Source: Azolla pinnata
Taxonomy: Eukaryota > Streptophyta > Polypodiopsida > Salviniales > Salviniaceae
Reading direction: 5' to 3'
Assembly (NCBI GenBank): GCA_037176905.1
Contig: JBBBWG010001103.1
Location: 1 to 35,854, forward strand
Length of the DNA: 35,854 nt
In this document: piece after piece, positions 7,237 to 20,529 of the stretch
How positions within the stretch are numbered: position 1 is the first letter of the stretch
How the letters are laid out: each line of letters starts with the position of its first letter
Made by a program: the position numbers and the translations under genes
The notes under the pieces: generated by a model
Seen by the model: the letters and a program-made list of their open reading frames with translations, nothing else
The model's database searches: none
What the model was told of the DNA's origin: nothing

Positions 7237-10200
7237 TCATTTCTTCTTCTCGAAGATGGACATCAAGTTCCATTGCTCTTCTTCAACTGGTGTAGAGCTC
7301 GAGCCTGAGTCATCCGAGTCCTCGGAGTCTAGGCCAATGACCTTGGCTAGTATCTTCTCGAAGCTCCAGTTGCTGTTGCTCTTGCTTTTGTTGCTACTCT
7401 GGAGATTCTCGGACATCTCGGCTTTCTTGCTAGCTTCTTCCATGGCAGCTGCTTGCTTCGCATTCCTCGCCTTGGATTCGAACTCAATACCCCTTCTCTT
7501 CTTAGCTTTCGGTTTCATGTATTCATCGCCTCCCTTGCCTGCCTGGCCAGTTGCATCATCGAGCCCTCCCTCTCCCTTAGGCCCTGCGTACATCGAAATA
7601 GTGAAAACATTTTGAGATTTTTTGCAACCTCGAGAAGGTGTGTGGTCAGTGGAATCCTCAAGCTTGGGAACAGTTTGCCATTGGGCCTGCGATGTATCTT
7701 TCTTTGTAATGCTATCTGAATGAAGAAATGAAGTTCTAAGTGTAGCAACAACGAAGAGGTGGACGACGGGAGGTATGCGAGGTGATCAAGCCACTGAGAT
7801 CATATGCTGATAGAAGACATTCTAGTAAATAGATGGCTAGTTTTACCCCAAATAGATGGGTAGCTTTACTCCAATGAGTGTATTGATAGGAGTGAGAGGG
7901 AAATTATCAGAGGCGTCATATTTAAAAGTTTGCTATGTTGGAAGTTGAATTCTAACAACTGAGATTTTTTTTGCCAATTTAAGAGTATAAAGGGATGCTA
8001 AATCTGAGAACTTTTGGCCAATAAGAGTAATAGTACAAAAGGAGCTAGATTTGAGTCCAGATAACTATAAACAAACTTGAAAAGTCTCTGATACAGAGAC
8101 TTCAACAGAATCCAGGGGATTATGTATGGCAAGATCCACAAGAAACATGTAAAACGATACCTTTCTTTCAGTACACAATGAATTTTTAGCCGAAGACTGT
8201 TTGGGAAAAGATAAAAATCCACCTGCAGCAAGTGCATTCTGGGTATTTCCTGTAGATTTCGTGAAGGAATTCTAGAAAAAATTATGGAGAGCAGAGCAGG
8301 AAAGGAAAGTTACTATGTTTCAGTGGTGGTCGATTCATAAAGTAGTTAAGATGCCTACACATTGGACAAAACATATGCAAAGTATATGCAAGGAGTTGAA
8401 ACAGCAAAAACATTGTTTTTGGGAATGAAAACAGGTTGTTCATGTATGGAGAAGAGTGCAGAGGCAATTGGAAAGCTTATCATGAGGTATGGTAGGTATG
8501 GTGGTTTGGGCAGCAATAAATCTACATTTATAAAAATAGAGGAAGAGCAGCAGTCTTGCAGATCAGATCACAGAACATTTCATCGACATCAGTCAGTGAT
8601 ATACATGCACATCATACATCAAAGCCTAGGGCTCATATATACTAGATGACAGGATGTCAGCAGTCTGGAAAGTACTGCCTCCGGTAGCATGTTGGCATGT
8701 ATGGAAAAGGAGATGTGAGAATGCACTCAGTTCTACATAGTTTCAGCAATTGAAACAGTACAAAAGATATGGTCAGAGTTAAACACTGACGCTAAACGCA
8801 AGATGCTTAAAAACATATATAGGGTCAATCTGAAACAACTATGGTGGGATGCCTGGGGGGGTTTCTTTCTAATGCCTGCGGTGAAATTTTCGAGTCCCTG
8901 ATTAGTTGTTTCAATCAATGACTAGGGTGACTGCAGAAGTAGAAAGGACTGCAATGGCTTGTAGAGGCTACAATTGTAAGGATACTGAGCTTCATATAGC
9001 TTCTACCCTTATACCTCAAAAGAGGATTGTGCTCAAAGATTTCATAACTAATGACAGGATACAGTATTTGGAAAAGGGCCAAGGGTTTGAGATCATTTCA
9101 CTCTACAGGAATTAAGAGCCATACTTGCAAGTATCCAATCGAAACAGCGATGAGCTAGTCTCTCAGGCATGGCAAACAGAAAGGAGTTTTTCTTAGATGC
9201 TTTTCTTTTACCTATAGGATTCAACATGAATCCAACTTGGCCATCTCTTTGCTCATAGGCCGCAAGAGCAATCGGTTCCTCAAGCAATGGTCTCACCTGA
9301 AAATTTGAAAATAATATACAAAAACATCAAGATCAAGATAATCTAGAGAGTGGTGTATTTTAAATACAGTTCTTTATAAACCACATGGCAATTTTTGTTA
9401 ATATCCTTGCGTACATCTTGAATCATAGCTAGTGTCATACTACAAGGTCATATAATCTCGTTCATACAGCATACAACATATGCTAGAACATCATCGTAAC
9501 ATCATTATTTTATGTTTTGACCCTTCTTCGTATTCTAAACTTCACAGTCTTCCTTCTTAGCAAACCGAGAAAATTCAAAAGTAAAAGAGAAACATTAGCC
9601 AAGAAGAAAGCCAAGCCAAATTAAATGACCTTACATCATTGCAGAACTTTATGTGCTCGGGGGATGCCCGGAAATTGTTCATATGAAGCACACTCCAATA
9701 CTCTTCCATAAAGTGGAACACGTTCTTGTCGTAAAGATCGACATAGCATTCAAACTGCTTCACACCCAGAGATTTGTCATCCTGAGAGGCATCGAAGGTA
9801 ATTTCAGGAAGTATTTTCATTTAGATGAATTGTTATTTCGTTGCGACAGATTTCCTCTAAAGATAGATGCTTCTTGGACAATTGTTCAGCAAATGTAAAT
9901 ATATTTACATTGACAAACTCCACATTTAAAAAAGCCCAATAAAAGGTGGAGAAAATTAAAACATATTAGCCCCATTTCTTCAAAGCAATACTACTACATC
10001 TTTAGAACAAATGCAGATCCATATGAAGGCATATTCTTCCAGCACCCTGAGATCCACATCAAAATACTAATCTCCACATTGATAAGGAGACCATCGAGAT
10101 GCAAAAGCCAAACAAAGGTTTTGTGTTTTTCTAACAATTTCCAAACTGATATGCCATGAAAATGCATGCTTTGAGTCCATCATCTGATGATCTGCAAATC

Positions 10201-10996
10201 CATACGACAGCATGTTCTTCTAGCGATATGCAAATCAGCAAGAAACCATATTTCTCCAACTACATGAAGTTCCATAAGAAACAGTACCCAAATCAATGGG
10301 AAATTTATTCCTCTGATGGTATCCAAATACATAAAAAGATGTAATCACGGGATGTATCCAAAGCAATGGGGATAAATTAATCCACAAATTTTGCACTCAA
10401 AACCACATTATGCAATCAGCCATAGCTCTCCAATTTCCACAAGGAGTAAACCGTGCTATCTCCACATAATGTAAGCCTAGGCAGGAAGTAAAATTGACTA
10501 CAAATGAAGACAAATATGCCAAATGTAAAATTGAGTACAGGTAATTTCTTCATCTTACTTTCTTTGTAAGAGCCCAATCGCGGATATCATGACACAGCTT
10601 TGAAACTCTTTCGATTTCACCATTTCGTGCTTTGAGCGTCGAGCTAAGCATATAGGTCCGCTTGTTATCCACCTTCTTCGCGGCCTCGATGACGAAGATG
10701 TTCCTCCAATCGCGGTAGCAATGATGCTGCGAGTGAGAAGAAGCTTCGGAGAGCATCAACGCATTCTGGTTGTGATGGAACAACAGAGCAGCACCCAACA
10801 CTTGTTTCCTATATGAGAGGTGCGACCGCAACGAGGGCAATGCGGCAGAGGCGGCTGCTGATGAGGACGGTGGTGAGGACGATAAGAAGGATGATGACGA
10901 TGAGGAAGAAGAAGATGATGATGATGATGGGCACACAGCCTTGTCTGGAACGTTTCTGAGCAGTGTGGCGGATGTGCCGCTGAGAGAAGAAGCCAT
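7237..10996 (-). CDS. Probable plastid protein with ABM-like dimeric alpha/beta-barrel domain
   Basis: Four coding exons on the minus strand: 10996-10559, 9781-9635, 9296-9212, 7583-7237 (438+147+85+347 nt, 338 aa). All junctions are GT-AG and in phase. The start is the first ATG; residues 1-60 are Ser/Ala-rich with a 13-Ser run and few acids, like a chloroplast transit peptide. Residues about 108-220 (TYMLSSTLKARNGEIERV, then FECYVDLYDKNVFHFMEEYW, SPEHIKFCNDVRPLLEEPIA) resemble the antibiotic-biosynthesis-monooxygenase fold: a strand, a helix, an F-E-C strand, a D-x-F-x-F-x-E-x-Y helix and a His/Ser-Pro segment. The last 115 residues are polar: Gly-rich, then Lys-rich (KPKAKKRRG), then acidic (SEDSDD), ending EEEQWNLMSIFEKKK. 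This type of protein is annotated in plants as an uncharacterised ABM or dimeric-barrel protein. No catalytic role can be assigned. Intron 3 is 1628 bp. Confidence 0.75.
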
Positions 10997-12241
10997 AGCT
11001 GGACAAAGGCCGAATTCAGCTCAGATTGCTAAGATATTTCTGTGTGCTCTGTTTCTGTTGAGCAAGATGGTTCCACAGAATGCTGCTTCCTATCCACTTA
11101 GCTGCTGGAAACGTCCGGATTCACACCAACAGGAAGCAAGGCTCGTCTTGGAACAGATAGATCATCCATCGCTGCAGGAACAGATTGCTCTGCTTTTCTA
11201 GTGCTTTGAGTCTTGCTAAGCTCAAAGAAACCCTTGGGATTAAGCATTCCAAGCTCATGCTGAAATGGGCTTTCTCCAAGATGATCAAGAGATCCTTGTA
11301 TGCTCCTGTGCAGATCAGCAGAAAACAGGTTCAGATCCACATTGAACCCTAACCCTGAAGCATCATCTATGGCTCAGTATCATGAGCTTGGATTCTCTCG
11401 ATTGATTGCAGCTGATAGCATCAATGATTCATGCGACAAACATTCACTACACCAAGAAATCTCTATTTTCCAACCACATTCACTACTCCAACCAAGATTT
11501 AGATGCAGCACTGCTGTAATCTAGCACAACAGATTCAGACATAATAACAGTAGATTGCACCTGGCGAGACGAATACAGATTCAAGACATGTTAAGGGCAG
11601 AGTAATCCAAATCCAAGACCAAGTATGCGTAATTCTGTATATACAAGTGGAGAACTGAATGTTCATCCACCAACTTCAGAAATACAATGCTTTGCTCATA
11701 TTTGTAGATTATCTAATCATTCCTAGCTATGGGCAGGAGATATCCCATCCCCTCCCCACCCATGTCAAATCACATGGCCTCATCTTCTTTGACTACACTA
11801 CCTGATTGTATATGTATGGGGTGGTTTGGTTCCATTCATCATACATGATACAGTTAGTACAACCAATTACCTGTAACCCAAGTCTTACTCATAGGGCCTT
11901 CCAAATCATCATGCGAGATCATCTATACACAAGCAATGCATGTGGATATAGTGATCAGAGATATGAAATGTCCGGGTTTTTTACCAATTCTCCCCTACAA
12001 ACTAGTTATGCATTTCTAGAAATGGATTTTGCATCTGAAGAATTTGCGGGATATGCCTGTTAGGCCAGCCACCCAAGACTCCGCTGTGTATTTATGTATG
12101 AAGGGCTTGTTTTTTCTCTCTCCCGCATTTCCATCCATCAACATAAGAGGGCTTGTAATAGCCTCTTTGATGCATCACATGGACCCATTCTTTAAGGCTC
12201 CTCATCTTCTCTGTATTTACTGTTATTTACAGAACAAAAGT
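10997..12241. other. Intergenic between SEC 3' end and the ABM-like gene; nothing recognised
   Basis: Both neighbours are on the minus strand, so this 1.2 kb should hold the SEC 3' UTR (12241 downward) and the ABM-like promoter and 5' UTR (10997 upward). The short frames here (such as 11098-11340 minus and 11806-12063 plus) show no family motifs. I find no transposon core or RNA gene. Confidence 0.5.
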
Positions 12242-15200
12242 TCATCGATCAAACGGGAATTCGGTATCACTTTCCAGGACTTTGAAGGGTTGCGGATGCT
12301 TTCCCGTGCAATACAGGTTCCACATCTTGAAATATGCCCTTTCTAGGTTTTTGACCTGCATAAATATATATACAACAGCTTTGAAAAGAGAATTCTTTTT
12401 TTAGGGTTCAAAAAGAAAATATGCACTAGAAATTTCGCTTTGAGCTGAAAACAAAAAGCACTTTCAACTCATCGCTACAAAATCTAAACTAGACGAGGAA
12501 ACGATACTCCACCCATCGAGCAGTATCAAACAGTGGGCAAGACATCCGGGCTTCCCGAAGCTTCTTCGTCAGCGATGTCAACATCGATGGATTCGTCGCA
12601 AGCAACACTGCTCTCTCTTCATATTCTTTCATACTGTTTAAATAAAGAAAATCAAATTTGATAAGAGGATATGTAAGCAAGATATAATAATTATTTTGTA
12701 AAAGAAACTTTAAACAATCGAAGTGAATATTCCGTGAACAAGATTAACTGTTAAAAGAATGTTCTGAAAGTGTTTGTGTGTCTGTAACCTTACGTACCAC
12801 ATCAATGAATTACCACTTTAGAAACATCAAAGCAGATGTCTTATGAATAAGAATACTGTTGTCATCAAGTAATCTATATAAGTAGCATACCTATGAACCA
12901 CCATTTCATCACCAAGCCCGGTGGCCATACATAGTGAGCCAGCGACTCTTGTAGCCATTTTCTCCAAGGGAATTGTGATCATAGGCACCCCTGCCCAAAG
13001 AACATCTGTTCCTGTTGTGTGTGCATTGCACAATGGTCTGAATTGAACACAATAAACACATTTCAAAAAATTTAAACAGGCACCCAAAAGTGGACTTCAC
13101 CCAAAACATGCATTAATAGAACTGCACAGTGAAATTTGAGCAAATAAATTGTTGTGCAACGAATCTGTTACCCACCTACAGTTCACTGTCACGTCATTCC
13201 TACAGTTCACTGTCACGTCATTTCAACACTACACGAATGAGCATAGATTCTGACGAACTTACGTGTCTAAGAAGAGATCAGCTAAGGAGCTTCGGCGGAT
13301 GTGTTCATTCTTGATTGCCACATCTGTAAAGATTATCTGGTCTGGCTTCACACCTTGCGACAGAGCATCTACAAAGGAACACAAGACATGAAGCATGTAA
13401 CGTAAAAACAAACATAAGAAAAATAACCAAACATTTGCAGCATGAAATATATTAGTATATATATTCTTACATGCTCGTAGCCTGTTTTCACCAGCAGCTG
13501 GAAAGCGCAAAAGCCATAATGCACAATTTGGGACTCTCTTTAATATGTTACACCTGCACATATGGCAGAAAAGAAGAGTGAAAAAAGGCATTTTCCTGAT
13601 TACAAGTTTCCAGAAGGAAAACATTAACTTTTCAGGAGAAGAATCGATGCTGGCAGACCATGTGAGAAAGATTTCAGGATCAATCTTGTATAACTGATTG
13701 AAACACGCAAACAAGAATTTGTCTTCTGGTAAACCATAGTCGGATCGTTTGGGCTGGCAGCTGGGATCAAGTACATCTAAGTTCTTCTGAAGTAATCAAA
13801 AAGTATGTTGATCTCAAAATCCAAGCTTAAGTTGTCAATTTGAACACTTTCAAAAACTGAAGATACTTCACCTGCTTATAATCATTCACAAAGTAACAAT
13901 GTGGCAGATGAACAAGTGTCTCCGAATAGATGTGTGAATAACAAGTCGGCGACACAAACTGCAGGTTGTTGCGAATGGGAAAAGAAACCATCATTATCTA
14001 CTGTACCTACTGTACTCTCAATTTTCAACATACTTTTGTTGTTCAATCGTATATATTGTAATATGAATTTCTTGAAGAGGTCAAATAGAAAGAGAATAAC
14101 GATTATACTAGCACCAGATAATACCTCATCCGACACCAGATAATGTATATAGTCAGCTCCAGTAGTTCCAGGAAACCCCATGTAAGAAACCTGCACTGGA
14201 GCTGGCTGCATTGCAAAAATTTCATTTCTCGCACCCTGCAAACAAACAGAACACAACCTTAACCTCTTTAGTAGTGAAAGTTCAACACTGAAAAGACAAT
14301 AGAAAAGACAGAAATCATGCTTTAATAGTGGAAGTCCAATATTGGAAGAAATACCTTTGTGTAGCCATTCAGATTGACCAGAATCTGAATCTGATCTTCT
14401 GATATAAGCCTTGCAATTACATCAGACATTGCAGAAGACACATCCTTGAAATGCTCTGCTTCAGATGCTGTACGCTGCCGCCATTCACTACCATCGTTTG
14501 GACTCAATGCATAACAAAAGACCTCTACATTTTCTCTATTATGCATCCCAAACACAGACCCCATAAGGTGAGACAGGGGATGGTTGCCAAAGTCACTGCT
14601 TACATAGCTGCAAAAATAATGTGGAATAAAAGAGATGAATAGGAGATATGTATGTCAGCCAGAATAGACTAGAATTCCATCTGTAAAATGCATACCCTAC
14701 TCTCAATCTCTCGAGTCCACCACTGCTCTTAATACGTACTGGTAGAGGATATGAAAACGTTGGCAAGTTAAACCTTGACGCAACCAGTGCAGAATGTTTC
14801 GCATATTGCCGACTGTAAGAAACAACCCATCACACCATCAGAAAAATCCAAATCGGGAAAATAAGGGCACAAGTATATACACATAAAAAGAAAAATTAAA
14901 CCAGGAAGAAAAGTGTACCTTATGTCTAAAGCTAGCAATGGGTCAATTGGATATGCAATTGCATGAAATGGTTGCACGCTAGGAAGATATTGCATCTGTT
15001 GCAAAATTCAAAAAGTTTGATTTCAGTAAAACAAATATCACTCATATTTAGCAGCACAAAAGACTCGTCATTTTACTGAGATACAAAAATGCTTACTTTG
15101 ATCTGTTTCTTAATAACAAGCTCTATTTCCTTAAACTTGTTATCTCGGTCCTCCCAATTGCATACACACTAAAATGAAACAATATTAACTCATTAGACTC

Positions 15201-18200
15201 TTGATGGAAAATTAGCAACAGTACAGAAAAAATATTTAATTGGTGGAGTTACCTACAAGTATTCATGAATGAGGATTAAACAAACATAATTACCTGTAAA
15301 GTATGAAGCAGGTTGCATGTAGCCTCAGGAAAATCTGGCCTTAGTGCTAAAGCTTGTTTGTAGCTTTTTATGGCTGCTTCAACATGCCCACTGCAAAAAC
15401 ATATCATTAGAAAATGCTACTCATCTTTGAATGCTAAAGCAGTTACCTATAGGGTGGGAAAGATAGATATCACGCAGATGTTCCAATGAGACTAATTAAG
15501 ATCTATGGATGGAGCATAACCATTGGATCAGAACATGGTTTCTCTGAATTTCGGTGAGAAAATAGTAGATTATGCCTAAACTGACCTATCCTTGTAAGCT
15601 GAAGCTAGGTTTGCATGACCCTCAGCCATGGTTGGACGTATTGTCACAGCCCGGATATAATCTTGAATAGCCTCAGCAACTCGACCTGATTCCTTCAAGG
15701 TGTTTCCTCTGTTCACAAGACCATCAGCTGCAAGAGGATCAATCCGCAGAACCTCATTGTAGCAAGCAATGGCCTCAGCATGGTGTCCCTATCATAACAC
15801 ATTTCTTGATTGTTCATCATCTTTTGAAGGATGTATAAATTCTGGAATTGGCTCATCGTAAAAACCATACAAAACCTGTTGCTTGTATATTGTTGCCAAG
15901 TTATTGTAAGGAGCTGATAAGCCAGATGTAACTGCAAGCGTAGCTTTGTAAAAGTTTGCTGCTACATTGACCATGTTTCTGCACAAAACAGGGATATAAA
16001 ACCAATTGAAGCACACGTGAAGGGTTTCAGAATAAGTATGTGCATGTGTCTGAAGGAGCAGGGTGCAGGATACACATACGCTTCCATGTAAATGTTTCCG
16101 AGATTTGTTAGTGCTTGTGGGTGATTTGCTTGGAGTTGAAGGCATGCCTGTGTCAGAACACAAATACAGGCAGACGAACTGAAAAGATTACTCTTTAGAA
16201 AATGCATCCCTATTTCTTAAGCTGTTAATTCAATACTATGCATTCAACCTGATAGCAAACAACTGCCTCCTCAACCCTTCCACCATCTTTCAATGCATTG
16301 CCCTGCAACAGAGATTTCAAATGACATTTCACTACAATACCAGTGTATCTTACAGTTCCCAACAAGCTGTCAATGGACGTATGCTATAAACAATGGTACA
16401 TGGAACTTACGAGATTATTGTATGCCTCCAAGAAAGTCGAGTCCAACAGAATAGCTTGTTTATAATGCATAATGGCCAGTTCAAGATTGCTCTGCTCATA
16501 GTATACACTTGCAAGATTACCTGCAACCAGACCGGGCCCAGCAACAGCCCCCATCACCCAAACCACCCAACACTGGCAATACCAGACACTAATTCTGTGA
16601 CAGCCCCATATACTAACAATGGTTTTCTAAGAGTATATCCTGGTATTGGCAATCCTTCCATTAAATTCATTGCTAAAAGTGCAATGAATTTCAAACATTC
16701 CTTCCATGTCTGTCTGGGTGCGATATTGGAAACTCTGACTAGTGCATCAGATATATGAGGGTTGACTCTAGTGACATAAGCAAACAGCAGGGGCATTCAA
16801 AAATGGTGCAAGAAAGTTCCTATTTTCTATATTCCAGGTTATATAAATATCCATATATTCTTTTTTTTATCGAACCATTAGGTGGCAAGACAGCCACCAG
16901 CATGCCCGGAACCGGATACAATCCCTTAGCCAGGACCTATGTGTTTACAGACAAAAAGTCACACATACCATGCAAACTCAGCATATGCCATAGAAGCAAA
17001 ATATAGATATTAATAACTTCATGATATCCAAGGTCAAGAAAACACAAGAAAAGAATAAGAATGACATTTAAAGACACAAAAAAAACAATACTGTGTACTA
17101 CTCACACTTACCATAAGCTATAGCATAGTCGGGTCTGATTTGGATAGCTTTTTGATAGCATAAGATCGCTTCTTGGGGCCTTCCGATTGCCTGAAAACCA
17201 AGATAGTCCATGCTAAAGATTTGACTCCTCACACATTTAACAATGATCTGGAAATGACTCACCTTTAAAACATTCCCTTGATTCATAAAAGCATCCACAA
17301 AGCTAGGTTTCAAACGAATAGCTTCCTATTGATAGCAACAAACTAGATGAGCATACAATAATGGCATAGGCAACATTTCCTGAAGATCATGAGAAGTAAT
17401 ATGTTCATAATGTAAAATCCCACAAATGCATAGACATATTGCAAAGATATGCTCACATCTGCATTGAATTCAACAAAGGACCTTCAACACTAGTGTTTTA
17501 AATATAAAATTCTTACTTTGTAGTATGCGAGTGCTTTTTGATAATCTCCTGCTTCCATAAATAAACCAGCTATATTCGACCATGCAATGGCAAATGTTGG
17601 CTGAATCCGTATCGCCTCCGCATAACAAATATATGCCTACCGTAACAAACATAAAAACAGAGTTAAAAATGGAAATATGAGGAAAAACAGCAACAAGGGC
17701 GAAATCTCACATGTTGTGACAGCCCACGAGCCTTCAACAAATTCCCCAAATTGCTGTATGCATCAACCTAGCATGCATCACAGAAAAAAGTATACTTCTA
17801 ACTTAAATTGAATTAAGAAATGTTAAATTTGAGATCAACAAAAATGGAGCTTTAAAACTACCAGCTTTGGATTGATTGCTAGAGCTTGATGACAACACTC
17901 CTCAGCTTCACGAAGCATCCCTTTGCGCATATAAGCACTTGCAAGGTTAGACCATGCATCACAAAATCTTGGCCGCAGCTGTCAAATACCAGAGATCTTG
18001 TTAATTAAAATTCATATATATACAAGGTTTTGAGACCAAAAGGGTCAAATAATTACTTCGATTGCAGCACAATAGAATCTGATTGCTAGGTCAATGTCCC
18101 CTTTCTCCTGCGAAACAAATCACATTTGGATAATACCAAGAAACCAGACTTTTTTCACTTGCCTTGACTATAGCACAGTATTTACCTTCCATGCATTAGC

Positions 18201-19730
18201 CATGTTTCCATAGCATTCAGCAAAATCAGGATCAATCCTAAGAGCTTCTTCATTTTTCTTGATGCACATGTCATAATCATGAAGCTGAGGAAACAAAAAC
18301 CACCAAAAAGTTGCATTGCAGGTGGCCCAAAGAAACAAAGGCATCAATCAACTGTTCACATTCCATCGAAAAAAGCTCAATCCATACCTGGTAATAAATA
18401 GCACCCAAAAGCAAAAGTGCCTCGGTTCTTAGTGGGTTCTTCTCATGTACCAAACCACAATGTTCTAATGCTTTATTATAATTCCCATCTTTGTATTCCT
18501 TGTGAGCCAGAGCCAGGAGAGCATCTTCTTCTACTGCATTTTCAAATATACAAATGCTTAAAGTCTAGAGTAAATATGACATCAAAACAAAGATAATAAC
18601 TTAGGGTTAGAAATAGTGAACCAATGCAAGTACCAGGAATAATAAGACAGCATTTGGATCTATCCTTACAAATACAAAGATACTAATAAACCCAAACATG
18701 CTTACATATATGTATGAACTAGAATCTGGAGGGACTAGAGTGTAGCAGTTGTTAACATTCGAGCTGAACATTTACGTTTCCATAGACACATATAGAGATG
18801 TGCGCGCACACGCACACACACACATATCTAAGAGAATCATAACTGTAACATTCACCAACTAGGATTTGAAATGAGCCTCATGTACACACATGATTGGACA
18901 TCATACATACATTGCACATATACATAAACCATCATCCCCAGTGAAGTGGCAACAAATAGTGCTCAGAAACAGGGACAATCAATATGATGTTTACAAAAAT
19001 GAGTATGAAATGAAGGAAATATCTGAGAGCCAGACACATCAACTGTCAAGTCAATCCAAAGTACAACGTATGAAAGCAATTAGTTTTTTGAATCTACACT
19101 TATAAATACACATCTACCATGCTTTTTCTGTAATGAACAATAAATACACGCATTTCCTAAATTGATAGGTCTATTGGCAATGAACTACCGTGGATTTTCT
19201 GATTTATCTTATGATTAATGTCACGTGAAATCTAATATGGTAAATAGATAGAGTTATATCATACTCAGTATACGCCTTATAAAAAAGTAGCATATGCACA
19301 GAGCTAGAAAGGATGAAAACAATGAATTAGAATATCAGGCACCAAAAAAAACCTAAGTTAATTGATGAATTGAAAGCCAAATGGTGAAACTACCACTTGA
19401 TGTATATAGTGCCAACAGAACAAATTCGTTGAACAAAATTTTACAGTGTGAGCTGCTGGACGAACTTCGACACCAAATACTTGTATCTCAACAAAACAAA
19501 CGAAGCTGTTCAAGCTCATCCGCACTCTAAAAAGGTCGAGAGAGAAATTTCTCTGGGCATGAGAGCAAAGAAGGGAAATTACCCTCTGGTTGATCCACGG
19601 CTGCGGTATGCTGGTGCAAGGGCGGCAAGACGACGGACTTCTTCTTGGCCTGCGCGAACAGGGGGTGCTCAGGAACAGGGCTCTCACGAATCATAAGCCC
19701 GTGCCTCATGGCGCTCTGTACAGACATCAT
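12242..19730 (-). CDS. SEC: SECRET AGENT, protein O-GlcNAc transferase (complete, 27 exons)
   Basis: The enzyme moves GlcNAc from UDP-GlcNAc to Ser/Thr of nuclear and cytosolic proteins. Exons, 5' to 3' on the minus strand: 19730-19583, 18533-18388, 18284-18186, 18107-18057, 17978-17862, 17767-17711, 17636-17517, 17325-17263, 17190-17112, 16520-16411, 16302-16249, 16147-16080, 15978-15876, 15788-15586, 15390-15294, 15168-15097, 14995-14919, 14812-14696, 14607-14355, 14235-14125, 13958-13872, 13786-13659, 13553-13471, 13368-13263, 13037-12891, 12633-12513, 12355-12242. They sum to 2931 nt (976 aa), close to the known SEC length of about 977, with every phase closing. TPR repeats fill about residues 50-505. 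The catalytic half has GYVSSDFGNHP (His603, equivalent to the active-site His of animal OGT), FNQLYK (Gln775, Lys778) and HTTGTD (856-861). The animal intervening domain is absent, as in plants. The C-terminus ends YFKMWNLYCTGKHPQPFKV...FPFDR. One oddity is NAHTTG where NGHTTG is usual. The start has two adjacent ATGs. Confidence 0.95.
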
Positions 19731-19777
19731 GCTGGAACAGGGGAAGGTCTGTGGACCATAAGACGGCGGGGAGGGGG

Positions 19778-19842
19778 TTAGGGTTTAGGAGGAGGAGGCG
19801 GAAGGAGGAACCGACAAATACAGGAAAGGAAATTTAGGGTTT
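19778..19842 (-). promoter_or_regulatory. Two telo-boxes in SEC 5' leader or promoter
   Basis: Read on the minus strand, TAAACCCTAA lies at 19787-19778 and AAACCCTAA at 19842-19834, 48-112 bp upstream of the SEC start codon. A CT run (minus strand; GA on plus at 19902-19934) lies just beyond. Telo-box plus CT-rich leader is a familiar arrangement for broadly expressed plant genes. The regulatory role is inferred. Confidence 0.55.
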
Positions 19843-19895
19843 CTTCCCGTCTCTGCTTCGTTGTCTCTCCATGTCCCCTTCTCTCAAGATATTAC

Positions 19896-19901
<6 letters not shown>

Positions 19902-19934
<33 letters not shown>
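19902..19934. repeat. GA/CT microsatellite upstream of SEC
   Basis: An uninterrupted GA run of about 33 nt (CT on the SEC strand). It probably lies in the SEC promoter or 5' UTR. Confidence 0.9.
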
Positions 19935-19936
<2 letters not shown>

Positions 19937-20027
19937 TATCTGTCTGCGTCTCTGAGCTTTTGCATGGATTTGTGGGGAATGGAAAGCTTCGATGGTGGGA
20001 GCTTTCCCCCCTCTGTTTTTCCTGCTG

Positions 20028-20213
20028 CTTCTTCTTCTTCTTCTTCTTCTTCTTCTTCCTGCTTTCTTCTTCTTCCTGCTTTCTTCTTTCTGCTTTTTTC
20101 TCCTTCTTCTTCTTCTTCTTCTTTCTGCTTTCTTCTTCTGCTTTCTTCTTTCTGCTTTCTTCTTCTTCTGCTTTCTTCTTCTTCTGCTTCTTCTTCTTCT
20201 TCTTCTCTATTTT
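20028..20213. repeat. CTT-rich trinucleotide repeat tract
   Basis: About 185 nt of CTT/TTC units interrupted by CTGCTTT blocks. It produces long but meaningless frames on both strands (poly-Phe/Leu/Ser on plus, poly-Glu/Lys on minus). The strand asymmetry (almost pure pyrimidine on plus) could allow triplex formation. No gene is supported here. Confidence 0.92.
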
Positions 20214-20529
20214 TACTCACTTCAAATCAAGTTTTGCTCCTTCTTCTTGCATCTCAGAGCTTACCCAGATGTGTCTGTCTCATATGGATCGAGATCTTGT
20301 CGGGTTAATGCTAATGCTCGCGATCATCCACCGAAGGCTCTCGGTCGGGTTCGAAGAATCTCGGAATGCCATTCTTCCCTGCGTATCTGTACACATGCCC
20401 GTGACGCATGCAGCTTGTGGATGTTGTTGTTTGATATATACATCATGGTATCTGTGGCGTCATCCGATGATGTTTCGTTGACGTTTGTTCCTGTCTATTC
20501 TGGATGCAAGGCTTATTCTCCTTGACCTT

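Noticed and set aside
7256..7719. Plus-strand frames over the last exon of the ABM-like gene
   Set aside because: Antisense shadows; the minus-strand frame has matching splice junctions and phase.
12489..12512. Apparent SEC C-terminus ending VEYRFLV with a stop
   Set aside because: This is read-through into the last intron. A GT donor lies after the Trp codon, and the exon at 12355-12242 supplies the expected KNLERAYFKMWNL end in phase.
16521..17111. Possible extra exon in the SEC intron with the 16554-16796 minus frame
   Set aside because: The flanking exons join in phase (AYG|NLASVYY) and no TPR motif is present in the intron.
19861..20525. Long plus-strand frames (up to 206 aa) and a poly-Glu minus frame
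   Set aside because: They are translations of the GA and CTT microsatellites, with no conserved sequence outside the repeat.
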